Assembly: GCA_002436065.1 (NCBI GenBank)
Contig: DIXP01000022.1
Coordinates: 63,643 to 127,642 of the forward strand
Origin: Chloroflexi bacterium UBA6077
GTDB lineage: Bacteria; Chloroflexota; UBA6077
DNA: 64,000 nucleotides
Direction of reading: 5' to 3'
The position numbers and the translations under genes are program-made. Below the pieces are notes generated by a model. The model ran no database searches. It had not been told where the DNA came from and saw only the letters and a program-made list of their open reading frames with translations. Shown here in pieces: positions 27,602 to 36,481 of the stretch (positions are counted from its first letter, which is position 1; the number at the start of each line of letters is the position of its first letter).

Positions 27602-27630
27602 TTGACACACCCCCAGGCGTGTCCTATCAT
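27602..27630 (+). promoter_or_regulatory. Sigma70-type promoter of NrpR-like regulator A
   Basis: TTGACA at 27602-27607, a 17-base spacer and TATCAT at 27625-27630, facing the regulator gene at 27795 and leaving a leader of about 155 bases. A dyad GACAC-N10-GTGTC (27604-27623) overlaps the promoter and could be an autoregulatory operator. Confidence 0.6.
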
Positions 27631-27794
27631 AATGCCCGGCGTAAACGACATATTGTTGTCGATAAGGCTGTCTGGCTGGATGACTCGCCATAGTACGAGT
27701 ATGAGTTTCTGGTGGTCATCGGTGTCGTGATTGCCTGACGCCCAATCGATAAGGTAATAATTGAGAAGTACAGTTCCAAAGATCGGTGAGGATT

Positions 27795-28919
27795 ATGCCT
27801 GAGCTTGGTGTAGACAACGACACTCGTTTAGAGATCATGCGTTTCATAGCAGAGATGGATAGTCCTATTGGTGCAGATGCTCTTGCAAGCCTGTTAAAAG
27901 ATCGCGGAATAAGTCTCACTTCAACTGCCGTTCGTTACCATCTACGGATGTTGGATCAACAGGGTTTTACCTCGCGAATTGGCAAGCAAGGAAGAGTGAT
28001 CACATCAAGAGGATGGGACGAATTACAGCGTTCTCGTGTTGATGCTCGGATGCAGCAAGGACTTGCAGTTTACGAGACGGCGGCACAGGTGGCGGCTCTG
28101 GGGTGGGCAAAGGGAAATGGGCATGTTGTCGGGGCGCTCACAATCTTCCCTACCGAAGAACTCTCCACAGTACTTCTGTATGCAGTCAAGAGCTGTCGGG
28201 CTGGTTTGTGCATAAGCGATAGAATGGCACTGCTGAAGAGTGGCGATAAGTTCGGCACGAAAGTGATACCTCCAGATAAGACGGGAATAGTAACTGTTGC
28301 TACAACCGGCATCGATGGTTTCCTGTTGTCTAACGGTGTCTTGTTTCGACCTACCTTCGGTGGCATTGTCGAAGTCATAGACTGGCATCCATATCGTTTC
28401 GTTGACATCGTGGATTTTGGTCGGGGAACTCGCGCTCCTGTGGATATACTGATCTCCTCCGGTAGCACACATTTGCTGGGAATCATAGAGAAAGGCAATG
28501 GTCTCTTGCTGGCAGACATACGGGAGATAATAGGTGCAGCCAGGGAGCATGTGCTACGCCTTTTGCGCGACATAGAGACGTATGGCCTGGGTGGCGTGCT
28601 GATGGTCGGACAGATCGGGCAGCCAGTGATGGGCGTTCCAGTGCAGCAGCATACGTTTGGGGTGGCAATGATTGCAGGTATCAATCCTACCGTTGCTGCT
28701 TTCGAGGCTGGTGTATCGGCAGAGTATTCGCTGAACCAGGGAATGATAGACTTTGCATCCCTTCGCTCAGTAGAGCAGTTGGCGCCTACCCTGTTCGATA
28801 GGAATCAGTTGGCAGTGGGTGGGCGACTGGTAATATGGGAGCAGACTGAGCAGGTATCTCTAGATAGGGGGCACCATCTCCGCCAAGAAAGTCGACACGA
28901 TCTAGAGATACCTGCTTAG
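27795..28919 (+). CDS. NrpR-like transcriptional regulator (HTH + DUF128 sensor), copy A
   Basis: A 374-residue protein. The N-terminal winged helix (about 5-75) has DNDTRLEIMRFIAEMDSPIG and AVRYHLRMLDQQGF. The rest is one NRD/DUF128 domain, as in the archaeal nitrogen repressor NrpR, with VIPPDKTGIVTVATTGIDG, HPYRFVDIVDFG and GGVLMVGQIGQPVMGVPV. Archaeal NrpR binds 2-oxoglutarate; whether this protein does is unknown. It is divergent from the MLE-Glm-Tct-thiolase block, which it probably controls. Copy B (50513) has the same relation to cassette B. The ATG at 27795 matches the start of copy B. The last 25 or so residues have no counterpart in copy B and are encoded by an inverted repeat. Confidence 0.85.
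   Translation: MPELGVDNDTRLEIMRFIAEMDSPIGADALASLLKDRGISLTSTAVRYHLRMLDQQGFTSRIGKQGRVITSRGWDELQRSRVDARMQQGLAVYETAAQVAALGWAKGNGHVVGALTIFPTEELSTVLLYAVKSCRAGLCISDRMALLKSGDKFGTKVIPPDKTGIVTVATTGIDGFLLSNGVLFRPTFGGIVEVIDWHPYRFVDIVDFGRGTRAPVDILISSGSTHLLGIIEKGNGLLLADIREIIGAAREHVLRLLRDIETYGLGGVLMVGQIGQPVMGVPVQQHTFGVAMIAGINPTVAAFEAGVSAEYSLNQGMIDFASLRSVEQLAPTLFDRNQLAVGGRLVIWEQTEQVSLDRGHHLRQESRHDLEIPA
28849..28916. repeat. 16-base perfect inverted repeat at the 3' end of regulator A
   Basis: AGCAGGTATCTCTAGA at 28849-28864 is matched by its exact complement at 28901-28916 with a 36-base loop. The right arm ends just before the TAG stop of the regulator gene. It may be a terminator or a small inserted element that displaced the original stop codon. 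Confidence 0.65.
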
Positions 28920-29053
28920 AACATGATCGCTTAGCATCTACGTACTCAAGCCTAGAGCTTACCGGGCGTGAGCGAGAGCAAGTGGCAAGCATCAACTTGG
29001 CGGTCGTGTCAATGCGCATCGTTGATCTATCAGCAGGGGGTGATGGTGACGAT

Positions 29054-29938
29054 TCACTTGATGGGGTCCTGTGCTTGCCCAAGGAACTCACGTTCGTACT
29101 GGGTGAAGCGGGTGTAGTCGATCAGTTCGTACAGCTCCTTACGAGTCATCATACGATCGAGCCAGCCTGTCTGGGTACCGGTGCGCTTTAGATCAACGTA
29201 GAAGGCCTGCATTGCCCGCAGCGCCACTCTAACCGCAGACATGGGGTAGATGACCATCTTGTAGCCCATCTCCTGGAACTGCTGGGCCGTCAGATAGGGA
29301 GTCTTACCGAACTCGGTCATGTTGGCCAATAAGGGGGCTTTCACCGCCCGGGCATACGCCGCGAACTCCTCTGGCGACGCCATGGCCTCAGGGAATATGG
29401 CGTCGGCGCCTGCCTCGGCACAAGCTACACCCCGCTTAACAGCCTCGTCGAATCCCAGTGGCGCACGCGCGTCTATGCGAGCAATGATCACGAAGTCCGG
29501 ATCACGCCGAGCTGCCACGGCCGCGCGGACCTTCCCGACCATCTCCTCGAGGGCAATGCATTCTTTCCCCTCGACGTGACCACAGCGCTTGGGCGTAACC
29601 TGATCCTCGATGTGCAGGCCGGCGAGCCCGGCCCGCTCGTATTCCCATACCGTGCGCATGACGTTCATCGCGTTGCCATAGCCGGTATCGGCGTCGGCAA
29701 TCACCGGTAGTTGTACCGCGTTGCAGATGTTCTTGGCATTGAACGCCATCTCAGTGAGTGTCAAGAGACCGGTATCGGGCATGCCGGTCATGCTGTTTGA
29801 CACGCCAGCGCCGGTCATGTACACCGCCTCGAAGCCAGCCTGTTGGATCAGCCTGGCAGACAGGGCATCGTAAGCCCCCGGCATGACAAGGATGGTGTCT
29901 CGCGCCAGCAGCTCACGCAATCGTCGGCTGGTATGCAT
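29054..29938 (-). CDS. Isocitrate lyase/PEP mutase superfamily lyase (2-methylisocitrate-lyase-like)
   Basis: A 294-residue TIM-barrel enzyme. The superfamily loop K117-RCGH-121 carries the catalytic Cys119 of lyases, and metal-binding segments ADADTGYGN and EDQVTPKR are present. This class cleaves carbon-carbon bonds of 2-methylisocitrate, 2,3-dimethylmalate, oxaloacetate or similar acids. The ATG at 29938 has GGGGAGG before it. It lies downstream of a GntR gene and of the MmgE/PrpD group, which could make a methyl-branched hydroxy acid for it. Exact substrate is unresolved; dimethylmalate lyase and methylisocitrate lyase are the leading candidates. Confidence 0.87.
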   Translation of the reverse strand: MHTSRRLRELLARDTILVMPGAYDALSARLIQQAGFEAVYMTGAGVSNSMTGMPDTGLLTLTEMAFNAKNICNAVQLPVIADADTGYGNAMNVMRTVWEYERAGLAGLHIEDQVTPKRCGHVEGKECIALEEMVGKVRAAVAARRDPDFVIIARIDARAPLGFDEAVKRGVACAEAGADAIFPEAMASPEEFAAYARAVKAPLLANMTEFGKTPYLTAQQFQEMGYKMVIYPMSAVRVALRAMQAFYVDLKRTGTQTGWLDRMMTRKELYELIDYTRFTQYEREFLGQAQDPIK

Positions 29939-30041
29939 AATGAATCCTCCCCTTGATAGTGTGCCGATCATCCGCCGCGACTCCTGACCAAGTCAGTGAC
30001 GAGCCGGCATCTACCACCCTTCCTCAGCAGTAGCGGTAAGT

Positions 30042-30057
30042 GAAATATATTATATTC
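30042..30057 (-). promoter_or_regulatory. AT-rich -10/operator-like element before the lyase gene
   Basis: The minus strand has TATAAT (30049-30054) inside a near-palindrome. Fourteen bases, AATATATTATATTC at 30044-30057, are identical to the core of the palindromic promoter at 43453-43477. No good -35 box is at the right distance, so activation by a regulator, perhaps the adjacent GntR protein, is possible. Confidence 0.45.
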
Positions 30058-30076
30058 GTGGTTCCGTGCAGACCTC

Positions 30077-30781
30077 CTAGGAGGCCGTGTCTGCCGACCC
30101 TTGGCTCTGCTGTGTCTGACCGTCGCGTCTGTCTAGCAGTTGCGTGAAGCCTGCTTGGACCCTTCTTATTCCCTCTGATATCACAGCTTCTACCCGATCT
30201 GCATCCCTTTGCTCACACGCCTGTATCAGTGCGAGGTTGCGATTCATCGATTCCTCGCGCCATCCTGGCAGCAGCTGGAGCATTCTCCGATAGTGCTGAG
30301 TGGCGTTGAAGAGCTCTGAGATCAATTTGACCAACCGTTGACTCCCTGAGGCTCGATAGATGGTGAGCCGGAACTCCTTGTTCAGGTCCAGCCATTGCAG
30401 GTGCGATACATCAGGGTGTTTCATCTGTTGGAATAGCTGCTTCAGTTTGACCGCATCATCGTCGGTTAGGCGAGGCACAGCGAGCTGTATTGCGGCCGGC
30501 TCCAATATGGACCGAACCAGATACACATCTGCGACGTCCTGTTTGGAGAGGTCCGCTACTACTGCCCCCCGATAGGGCGCGATCCTCACCAAGCCGATCA
30601 CGTCCAGCCGCTGCAGCGCCTCGCGTATGGGTATGATCGACGTCTTGTATTCGATGGCCAGGTCCTGTTGCTGAAGTCTCTGACCTGGTTGCAGCTTGCC
30701 CTTAACGATGGCATCGCTGAGTTGCTGGTAGATCGAGTCGGATATTGTCTTACCGGCGGTTCGGTCCGTTCGATGATTCAT
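30077..30781 (-). CDS. GntR-family (FadR/FCD subgroup) transcriptional regulator
   Basis: A 234-residue regulator. Residues 10-75 form the winged helix, with YQQLSDAIVKGKLQPGQRL and SIIPIREALQRL as recognition region, and about 85-215 form an all-helical FCD effector domain with the metal/ligand-binding pattern ending in HYRRML. FCD domains bind small carboxylates or sugar acids. The ATG has GAGGATGG upstream. It lies just above the lyase gene and below the DUF6282/CMD/PrpD genes on the same strand, so it probably responds to the acid processed by them. Its TAG stop is inside a 12-base palindrome, CCTCCTAGGAGG. Confidence 0.9.
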   Translation of the reverse strand: MNHRTDRTAGKTISDSIYQQLSDAIVKGKLQPGQRLQQQDLAIEYKTSIIPIREALQRLDVIGLVRIAPYRGAVVADLSKQDVADVYLVRSILEPAAIQLAVPRLTDDDAVKLKQLFQQMKHPDVSHLQWLDLNKEFRLTIYRASGSQRLVKLISELFNATQHYRRMLQLLPGWREESMNRNLALIQACEQRDADRVEAVISEGIRRVQAGFTQLLDRRDGQTQQSQGSADTAS

Positions 30782-30905
30782 ACCATCCTCGAGATCCTAT
30801 GTGGAGATACCCTGATGGATTACACTCGCATGATGACTGTGCTCTTTACCATGAGTAAGTATCTCATCCACCTTCAGTTCTTGCCACTGGTCGAGACTTC
30901 GTTCG

Positions 30906-31835
30906 CTACGCGTCGCCCTCAAGCCCCAACAGCTGCCGCGGATTGTCGCAAGCCATTCGCCGTATAACGGCCTCGTCCATGCCCATCTCCAGAAGGGTTC
31001 CAATGAACATCCTCATGACTTCAGGCTCAGGAGGGTTCCATGCCTGAATTGAGTCTGTGGAGATGACACACTGTTCGGGGCCGACAGCCTCGATGGCCTC
31101 GACGATGCGCCGAGGATCGAGCCGGTTATGCATTGGCATCGTTGTGATGAAACAGTGCTCTACATAGCCGCCCATCTGTGCGATCTGCTTCTGTGCCTCG
31201 ATGGGGGCTCCTACTGAGCCATTCAGAGGATGGTTAAGCAGGAACTTGAGGCCCTTCTCAGAGGCACGCTTGGCGAGGACGAGCGACTCCTCGATGGACA
31301 GGTGGCCCGACCCCACGATCATGTCGTGCCAGCTGCAGATCTCCAATATCTCCTCGACCTCTGGAAGTAACCGGCTTCGGTCGTCGAGAATGCGAATTCC
31401 CTGGATTTCTGTCGTGTCGAGTACCTTGAGGAACTTCTTCATTCTGGCAAGGAAGAGCTTTGCCTTGCTCAGGTCGTTCGCTGAACTCCATGTGGGCATC
31501 CACACGATCTTCCCCCCACTCTCTCCCGCAACGTCGCAGGCGAGGGGGTTGAGTCCTCCCACGGTCCAGTTGAGGGCCACCCCGCCATACACCTTCAGCG
31601 GTTTGACCAGTTCCCCCAGATTGTGCGCCAGGTCGGTGGTGGGGGAGATGTGCGATTTAAGGACAACTGCCGCCATTTTGGCTTCTGCTGCCAGCTGCAG
31701 CCAGCTGAGCACGCTCATCCGTGGTCGGTAATCCAGCGTGAACTCCGGGTAGCTGTGGGCGTGCAGATCAATGGCTCCATCCAGGAGTTGCCCTTCCGTC
31801 TGCTGCGTTGCCCAGTACTCCTCCGCTGTAATCAT
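30906..31835 (-). CDS. DUF6282-type metal-dependent hydrolase-like protein
   Basis: A 309-residue protein of an amidohydrolase-like TIM-barrel family. Likely metal ligands are in DLHAHSYPE (H25, H27), LKSHISPTT, GSGHLSIEE, LNHPLNG and STDSIQAW, the order expected for a PHP/amidohydrolase barrel. The reaction is not established; a lactonase, decarboxylase or amidohydrolase activity on a carboxylate is possible. GAGAGGATATC precedes the ATG. It follows the CMD and PrpD genes on the same strand and probably belongs to the same degradative unit. Confidence 0.7.
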   Translation of the reverse strand: MITAEEYWATQQTEGQLLDGAIDLHAHSYPEFTLDYRPRMSVLSWLQLAAEAKMAAVVLKSHISPTTDLAHNLGELVKPLKVYGGVALNWTVGGLNPLACDVAGESGGKIVWMPTWSSANDLSKAKLFLARMKKFLKVLDTTEIQGIRILDDRSRLLPEVEEILEICSWHDMIVGSGHLSIEESLVLAKRASEKGLKFLLNHPLNGSVGAPIEAQKQIAQMGGYVEHCFITTMPMHNRLDPRRIVEAIEAVGPEQCVISTDSIQAWNPPEPEVMRMFIGTLLEMGMDEAVIRRMACDNPRQLLGLEGDA

Positions 31836-31958
31836 TACTGTGATATCCTCTCGTTGTTATGATGGTCCCATTACCGTCATCATGGTGCCGCTTCCGCGAG
31901 CTACTTTTTCTTCTGTATCCCAAGCATTGGGGTCAGCTCGGTGAAGACGGCGTCCATT

Positions 31959-32339
31959 TCATCCAACACCTTCCTGGCTAGCCTGTCGTTCGGACAGAAC
32001 GTCTTCGAGGGCCATCAGCCCGAAGGCCATCGCGTGGACCCCCCCGGGGAGTCCGGCAACCGCCATGGTTTGGACCAACTCGGCTCTAGTTACGCCAAGA
32101 TCCAAGGCGCTGTTGATGTGGTGCTTGATCCCCGGCCAGTGCTGAAAGCAGTCGACTCCTATGATGATCAGTTCCTGTACCTTTGGATCCAATACAGACC
32201 GATCATACACCGCTCGCCGGAAGTCGCGGTAGGCGTCTAATAGCTCCGGCGCATCCTGGACGATGACTTTGTGCCATTGACCGACGAAGCCTGTCTCCTC
32301 GCGAAACCGTTGAAGGGCTCCCTCAGCGGCTGAGTCCAT
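31959..32339 (-). CDS. Carboxymuconolactone decarboxylase-like (AhpD-fold) protein
   Basis: A 126-residue helical protein with the CMD family pattern: E56-LIIIGV, then C64-FQH67-WPGIKHHI, and a DLGVTRAELVQTMAVAGLPGG helix pair. In AhpD-type disulfide reductases this site is CxxC; here the second Cys is His67, so a peroxidase or disulfide activity is unlikely and a decarboxylase or isomerase-like role is more plausible. GAAGGAAGG lies before the ATG. It sits 51 bases below MmgE/PrpD copy 1. Confidence 0.8.
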   Translation of the reverse strand: MDSAAEGALQRFREETGFVGQWHKVIVQDAPELLDAYRDFRRAVYDRSVLDPKVQELIIIGVDCFQHWPGIKHHINSALDLGVTRAELVQTMAVAGLPGGVHAMAFGLMALEDVLSERQASQEGVG

Positions 32340-32390
32340 CTCAGTTGACCTTCCTTCTTGTTAGTAACTTTTGCCCTGGCGCATGCCCGA

Positions 32391-33749
32391 TTATTGGATG
32401 GGTTGACCCAGTAGCGAGAGCAATCCGTCCAGGCTGCGGACCCGCTCAATGCCGTCGATTTCGATGGCAATCCTCTCAGCGGCATAGCGGTCAATCGCTG
32501 TTGTTGCCAGCTCCATGAACTTCTCCAGCAGCGCATCCCTGGTCATGGGGCGCTCCGGTTCCCCCAAGGGCAGATCGACGGTGCTGCAGAGTCTCCGCCC
32601 GTCTGCCAGTCTGACCTCCATCGATACGTGCCTGCTGTCCTCTCCGAAGGACGGGTCGGCGACCAGGAGAACCTTCTTGGCGGTCGCCATGACCGCTTTG
32701 TCTCCAAGTCCGGCCATGTATCCGGAGAGACCTGCTCCCTTACCCGAGATCGTCAGCGCGACGGAGTAGGGGGTGCTGAGCTGCGCCGCGATGAAGGACT
32801 TGGGCTCCTGGTTCCCCGTTTGGGATGAGCACAGCGGGCTCACCGTGACGACGATCTCCGCCACCATGTCGGGTGGCAACGGTCCCGTCTCTGCCACGAT
32901 CTCTCTGGCCGCGTCGATGGAGCTGTTGCAGAACCTGCAGGAGGCGTAGGGCTTGGTCCCCACCTCCAAGATCCTGAACTCCTCGCCCAGTCCCCGGTTC
33001 AGCCAACCCAGGTCCGGCTCATCGGACATAGCTCGACAGAAGCCGTGAGGGCCCTCCAGGATGGTCTCTGGGCCGGTGAAGCCAGCGGATGCCAGAAGCG
33101 CCGCGTAGATGCCACTCTGAGCACTACGTCCAGGGTGGAAACGCTCGATCATGGCGCCCTGAGCGAGAAACTCCACAAGTCCCGCTGCCTGAGTGCCGCC
33201 GATCCCCAGGGCGTTGGCGGTCTCTTCCAAACCCAGCGACATAGCCCTGGAGGCGGCGGCAGTCGCTGCGACGGCGCCCACCGTCGCCGTCGTGTGGAAG
33301 CCTCGCCGACGATGCGAGGGATTCACCGCGTAGGCGAGGCGGATCCCGACCTCGTATCCAGCCACGACGGCGACGAGTAACTCATCACCGCTCAGGTGAT
33401 GCTTCTCGGCGATGGCCAAGGCTGTCGGAATGACGGCCGCGCCAGGGTGGAGATAGGTCCAGCGATGGGTGTCGCCCATCTCCACCCCGTGAGCCATGGA
33501 TCCGTTGGCCAGGACCGCATTGGCTACGGGTACCTTCAGCCCTTCGCCGATCACCGTTGCCTCCTCAGTCCCGCCCATGGAGCGCACCAAGCCGGTCACC
33601 AGACGGCTGGACTCCATCTCGTGGCCGGCGATCGCGTTGCCAAGCAGGTCCAGGACCAACTCCTTGGTCCTCTCCACTACTTGCCCTGGGAGGTCCGAGT
33701 AGCGTAGTTGCGAGCAGAATTGCGCGACCTGCAGAGTTTCGTTGCTCAC
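32391..33749 (-). CDS. MmgE/PrpD family protein, copy 1
   Basis: A 452-residue member of the MmgE/PrpD family, which includes 2-methylcitrate dehydratase and cis-aconitate decarboxylase. Family segments include LVLDLLGNAIAGHE, ANGSMAHGVEMGDTHRWTYLHPGAAVIPTA split over the active-site cleft, with the conserved His in LHPGA, and RRRGFHTTATVGAVAATAAA. It uses no cofactor. It starts at GTG with GAGAGGGATG upstream. Copies 2 and 3 are at 33806 and 38511 and are clearly diverged from it, so they probably act on different acids or diastereomers rather than being redundant. Confidence 0.9.
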   Translation of the reverse strand: MSNETLQVAQFCSQLRYSDLPGQVVERTKELVLDLLGNAIAGHEMESSRLVTGLVRSMGGTEEATVIGEGLKVPVANAVLANGSMAHGVEMGDTHRWTYLHPGAAVIPTALAIAEKHHLSGDELLVAVVAGYEVGIRLAYAVNPSHRRRGFHTTATVGAVAATAAASRAMSLGLEETANALGIGGTQAAGLVEFLAQGAMIERFHPGRSAQSGIYAALLASAGFTGPETILEGPHGFCRAMSDEPDLGWLNRGLGEEFRILEVGTKPYASCRFCNSSIDAAREIVAETGPLPPDMVAEIVVTVSPLCSSQTGNQEPKSFIAAQLSTPYSVALTISGKGAGLSGYMAGLGDKAVMATAKKVLLVADPSFGEDSRHVSMEVRLADGRRLCSTVDLPLGEPERPMTRDALLEKFMELATTAIDRYAAERIAIEIDGIERVRSLDGLLSLLGQPIQ

Positions 33750-33805
33750 GACATCATCCCTCTCAACGGACGTTGCGTCCCGGACTCGCCTTCGGACCGT
33801 AGAAC

Positions 33806-35191
33806 TTAGAGTGCCAGCGTCTTGGCCAGGATCCTGGTGTCACTCAGGCTGGGGAGGGACCCTAGAATGCCAAGGGCCTCATCTGTCTTCTTCCGACCCA
33901 GGATCGGCTCTGAGAGCGCACGGAATTTCGCTTCCAACTCGGCTGGCGTGGCCGCGTTCTCAGGGTCGCCCTTGGGCCACTCGACTCGGGCGGAGACGAC
34001 GCTCCCGTCGGTGCGGGTGATATCGACCTGGCAAGGATAGCGGGTGGGCCACAGCCGCTCGGCCTCCTCGTCGACCTGCCAGCGGACCTTCTGAGCCAGA
34101 GCCAACACGGCCTGATCTCGTATACCCGTCTCGTTGTACTCCTCAAGGAAGGCGCGGCGCTTGACGATGGCCACCGCAGCGGCGAAGGGTGCGCTGAACT
34201 GGGCATCTACGACCGATGTGGGGTTGTACTTGCGCTCACGAGGTTCAGTTATCGAGCGCACCAGCGGGTACTCTGCCATGCCGACGACTACCTCGGCGAC
34301 CTGCTCGGGCCGCAGATCTTCCCGCTGCACTATCTCCAGGGTAGCGTCGACGATGGGTGCGGCAAATCGGCAGCACGCGTGCACCTTGATGCTGTTCTCC
34401 AGCAGATCCCACTTCTCCCCGAGGCCACCCGTGATGCGCTCAGGATCGAAGTGGTGCTTGTAGGAGAATGCTGGAAGCCATCCTTCGTCACAAATCAGAC
34501 TCTCGCTAGGGCCGCGATAGTTTTCTCGAGACAGATAGGCCGATATCACTCCCGCCATGGCCGCGTGGCCGGCGTGGTATCGCTTGTTCCAGGCCCCATT
34601 GGTCCGATGGGTTGTGAGTCCCGCAGACTGGCTGGCGCCCATGCCTATTGCGCTGACCATCTGCTCGACGCTAAGCCCCAGCAGAGTGCCTGCGGCAACT
34701 GCTGCGCCAATGCTCCCGCAGACTCCAGTGGGATGGAAGCCTTGCAGGTACATGTCCCCTAGATGAGCCTCACCCAGGCGGATCATGATCTCGTAGCCGA
34801 GGGCGACGGCATGGATCAGGTCGCGACCGCTCTTGCCCTCCATTTCGGCGGTGGCGAAGGCAGCGGGTACTATAGCGACACTGGGGTGCTGAGTGCCCTC
34901 GCGGTGGTCGTCGTCCAGCTCCAGGGCATGCCCCGTGGTGCCGTTGATCAGTGCCGCGAGGGGCGCGGAGGTCCTCTTGTCTCGGGCTATCGCGGTGCAG
35001 GAACCATCAACGGGGCCCCATTGGGTGGCGAGCTTGGCGATGATTTGAGAAGAAGTCGCGGTGGTGCCCCCTACGACGCAGCCCAGATGGTCGGTGATGT
35101 ATACCTGCGTGGCGTCAACGACGCTGGCGGGCAGATCCTCATAGCGGGTGCGGACGATCCAATCGGCTATCGATCGCGTGAAGTCGTACAT
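33806..35191 (-). CDS. MmgE/PrpD family protein, copy 2
   Basis: A 461-residue paralogue of the preceding gene. Matching signatures are TDHLGCVVGGT near the start, ELDDDHREGTQHPSVAIVPA with the conserved His in QHPSV, and LQGFHPTGVCGSIGAAVAAG. It is 56 bases from copy 1 on the same strand, with a GGGAGA-type ribosome site before its ATG. A dehydratase, decarboxylase or epimerase action on a branched di- or tricarboxylate is expected from the family. The receptor gene at 35327 directly upstream suggests that its substrate is imported. Confidence 0.9.
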   Translation of the reverse strand: MYDFTRSIADWIVRTRYEDLPASVVDATQVYITDHLGCVVGGTTATSSQIIAKLATQWGPVDGSCTAIARDKRTSAPLAALINGTTGHALELDDDHREGTQHPSVAIVPAAFATAEMEGKSGRDLIHAVALGYEIMIRLGEAHLGDMYLQGFHPTGVCGSIGAAVAAGTLLGLSVEQMVSAIGMGASQSAGLTTHRTNGAWNKRYHAGHAAMAGVISAYLSRENYRGPSESLICDEGWLPAFSYKHHFDPERITGGLGEKWDLLENSIKVHACCRFAAPIVDATLEIVQREDLRPEQVAEVVVGMAEYPLVRSITEPRERKYNPTSVVDAQFSAPFAAAVAIVKRRAFLEEYNETGIRDQAVLALAQKVRWQVDEEAERLWPTRYPCQVDITRTDGSVVSARVEWPKGDPENAATPAELEAKFRALSEPILGRKKTDEALGILGSLPSLSDTRILAKTLAL

Positions 35192-35326
35192 CCTAGCTTT
35201 CTCCCTAATCTTCAGTGTGCGTGCTTGACAGATAGCGGTGTATTACCAGACTCGCACCTCAAGCCCAATCCGGTCGTTCGTCCAATCAGAGGTGCTTTCT
35301 CGGCAACTCCCCGCAGTGGACACAGA

Positions 35327-36418
35327 CTATTTCTGTTTAGCCAGTTCGATTAGCGGTTTCGCCCAGTCATCCATTTCTGACCAGTAGTTTCCGTACTGCG
35401 TCGAATCCATGTAGCTCAGCGCGAGACCCGCCGTATCGATCTTGCTCTTGAGTTCGTCTGTCTCCATGGCCTTCTTGATGGTGCTATTCAGGACATCCAC
35501 TACCTCCTTGGGAGTACCGGCTGGTGCGGCTATGCCGTAGGTTGCGATGACTACGACTTTGAACCCCTGTGCCTCCATGGTCTTGACGCCCGGATAAAAT
35601 TTGCTTTCCTCGGTATCCATGACCCCAAGGGGACGGACCGTACCTGCTTTGAAGTTCGACAGGAAATTCGAGGCCGAGGCAGAGACGGCGTCGACGTGGC
35701 CACCCAGAAGCGCGGTGACGGCCTGTCCTCCAGCATCGAAGTGAACATAGGCGAAGTCGACACCGGCTGCCCTCTGCAGCGCCAGGGCTCCCAGATGGGG
35801 TGAACCCATGAGCCCTGGAGTTGCGATTCCGATCTTCCCTGGGTTCGCCTTGGCGGCGTTCACCAGATCATTCAGGGTCTTGTACGGGCTGTCAGACTTA
35901 ACTGCAATCGTGATGGGCTCGGAGGTGTACAGAGCCACCGGCTGGAAATCCTTGCGGCTGTAGGTAGCCTTGCGCTCGGGATCCAGATAGGTGGTCATAA
36001 TCGTCGGGATGCTGACAATGCCCAGGTTGTAACCATCGGGCTTTGCCTTGGCCAGCTCGGCGGAGGCGACCTGCGTGGCTGCACCGGCTTTGTTGGCAAC
36101 TTCGACTGGGACCTGTAGTTCCTTCTCCATCAGCGGGGCCAACAGTCGGGCTGCAATGTCGGAAGCGCCGCCTGCTGCAAATGGGACGGTTAGGATGATA
36201 GGCTGGCCTTTGGTTGGCCACTCCGCCTTCTTGGCCTGCGCGGAGGGCTGAGCTGCAGCCTTGGTTGGCTCGGCCGAAGTTTTGGCAGGCTCTGCAGCCT
36301 TGGTTGGTGCAGCAGCGGCCTTGGTGGGCGTTGGTGCAGTGGCCGCTGGTGCACATCCCGCGATCAACAGGACCACCGCAATGGACACAAACACCAGAGA
36401 GATAGATATGCGCTTCAT
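35327..36418 (-). CDS. tctC: Bug/TctC-type solute-binding lipoprotein, orphan copy D
   Basis: A 363-residue periplasmic-type receptor. The signal ends in the lipobox LIAGC, followed by a long linker rich in Ala, Pro, Thr and Lys with TKAAAAPTKAAEPAKT-type repeats, then PTKGQPIILTVPFAAGGASD at the ligand-binding start. The ATG at 36418 is preferred because AAGGAT is six bases upstream. No TctAB pair is adjacent: the nearest is at 40013-41961. It may share that permease with the receptor at 42049. It lies between MmgE/PrpD copy 2 and the flavoprotein gene. Confidence 0.9.
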   Translation of the reverse strand: MKRISISLVFVSIAVVLLIAGCAPAATAPTPTKAAAAPTKAAEPAKTSAEPTKAAAQPSAQAKKAEWPTKGQPIILTVPFAAGGASDIAARLLAPLMEKELQVPVEVANKAGAATQVASAELAKAKPDGYNLGIVSIPTIMTTYLDPERKATYSRKDFQPVALYTSEPITIAVKSDSPYKTLNDLVNAAKANPGKIGIATPGLMGSPHLGALALQRAAGVDFAYVHFDAGGQAVTALLGGHVDAVSASASNFLSNFKAGTVRPLGVMDTEESKFYPGVKTMEAQGFKVVVIATYGIAAPAGTPKEVVDVLNSTIKKAMETDELKSKIDTAGLALSYMDSTQYGNYWSEMDDWAKPLIELAKQK

Positions 36419-36481
36419 CTTCAAATCCTTAACTCACTCCTGGAACGCTACAACGTGTTCGCTGAGACCGAAACCATAACA

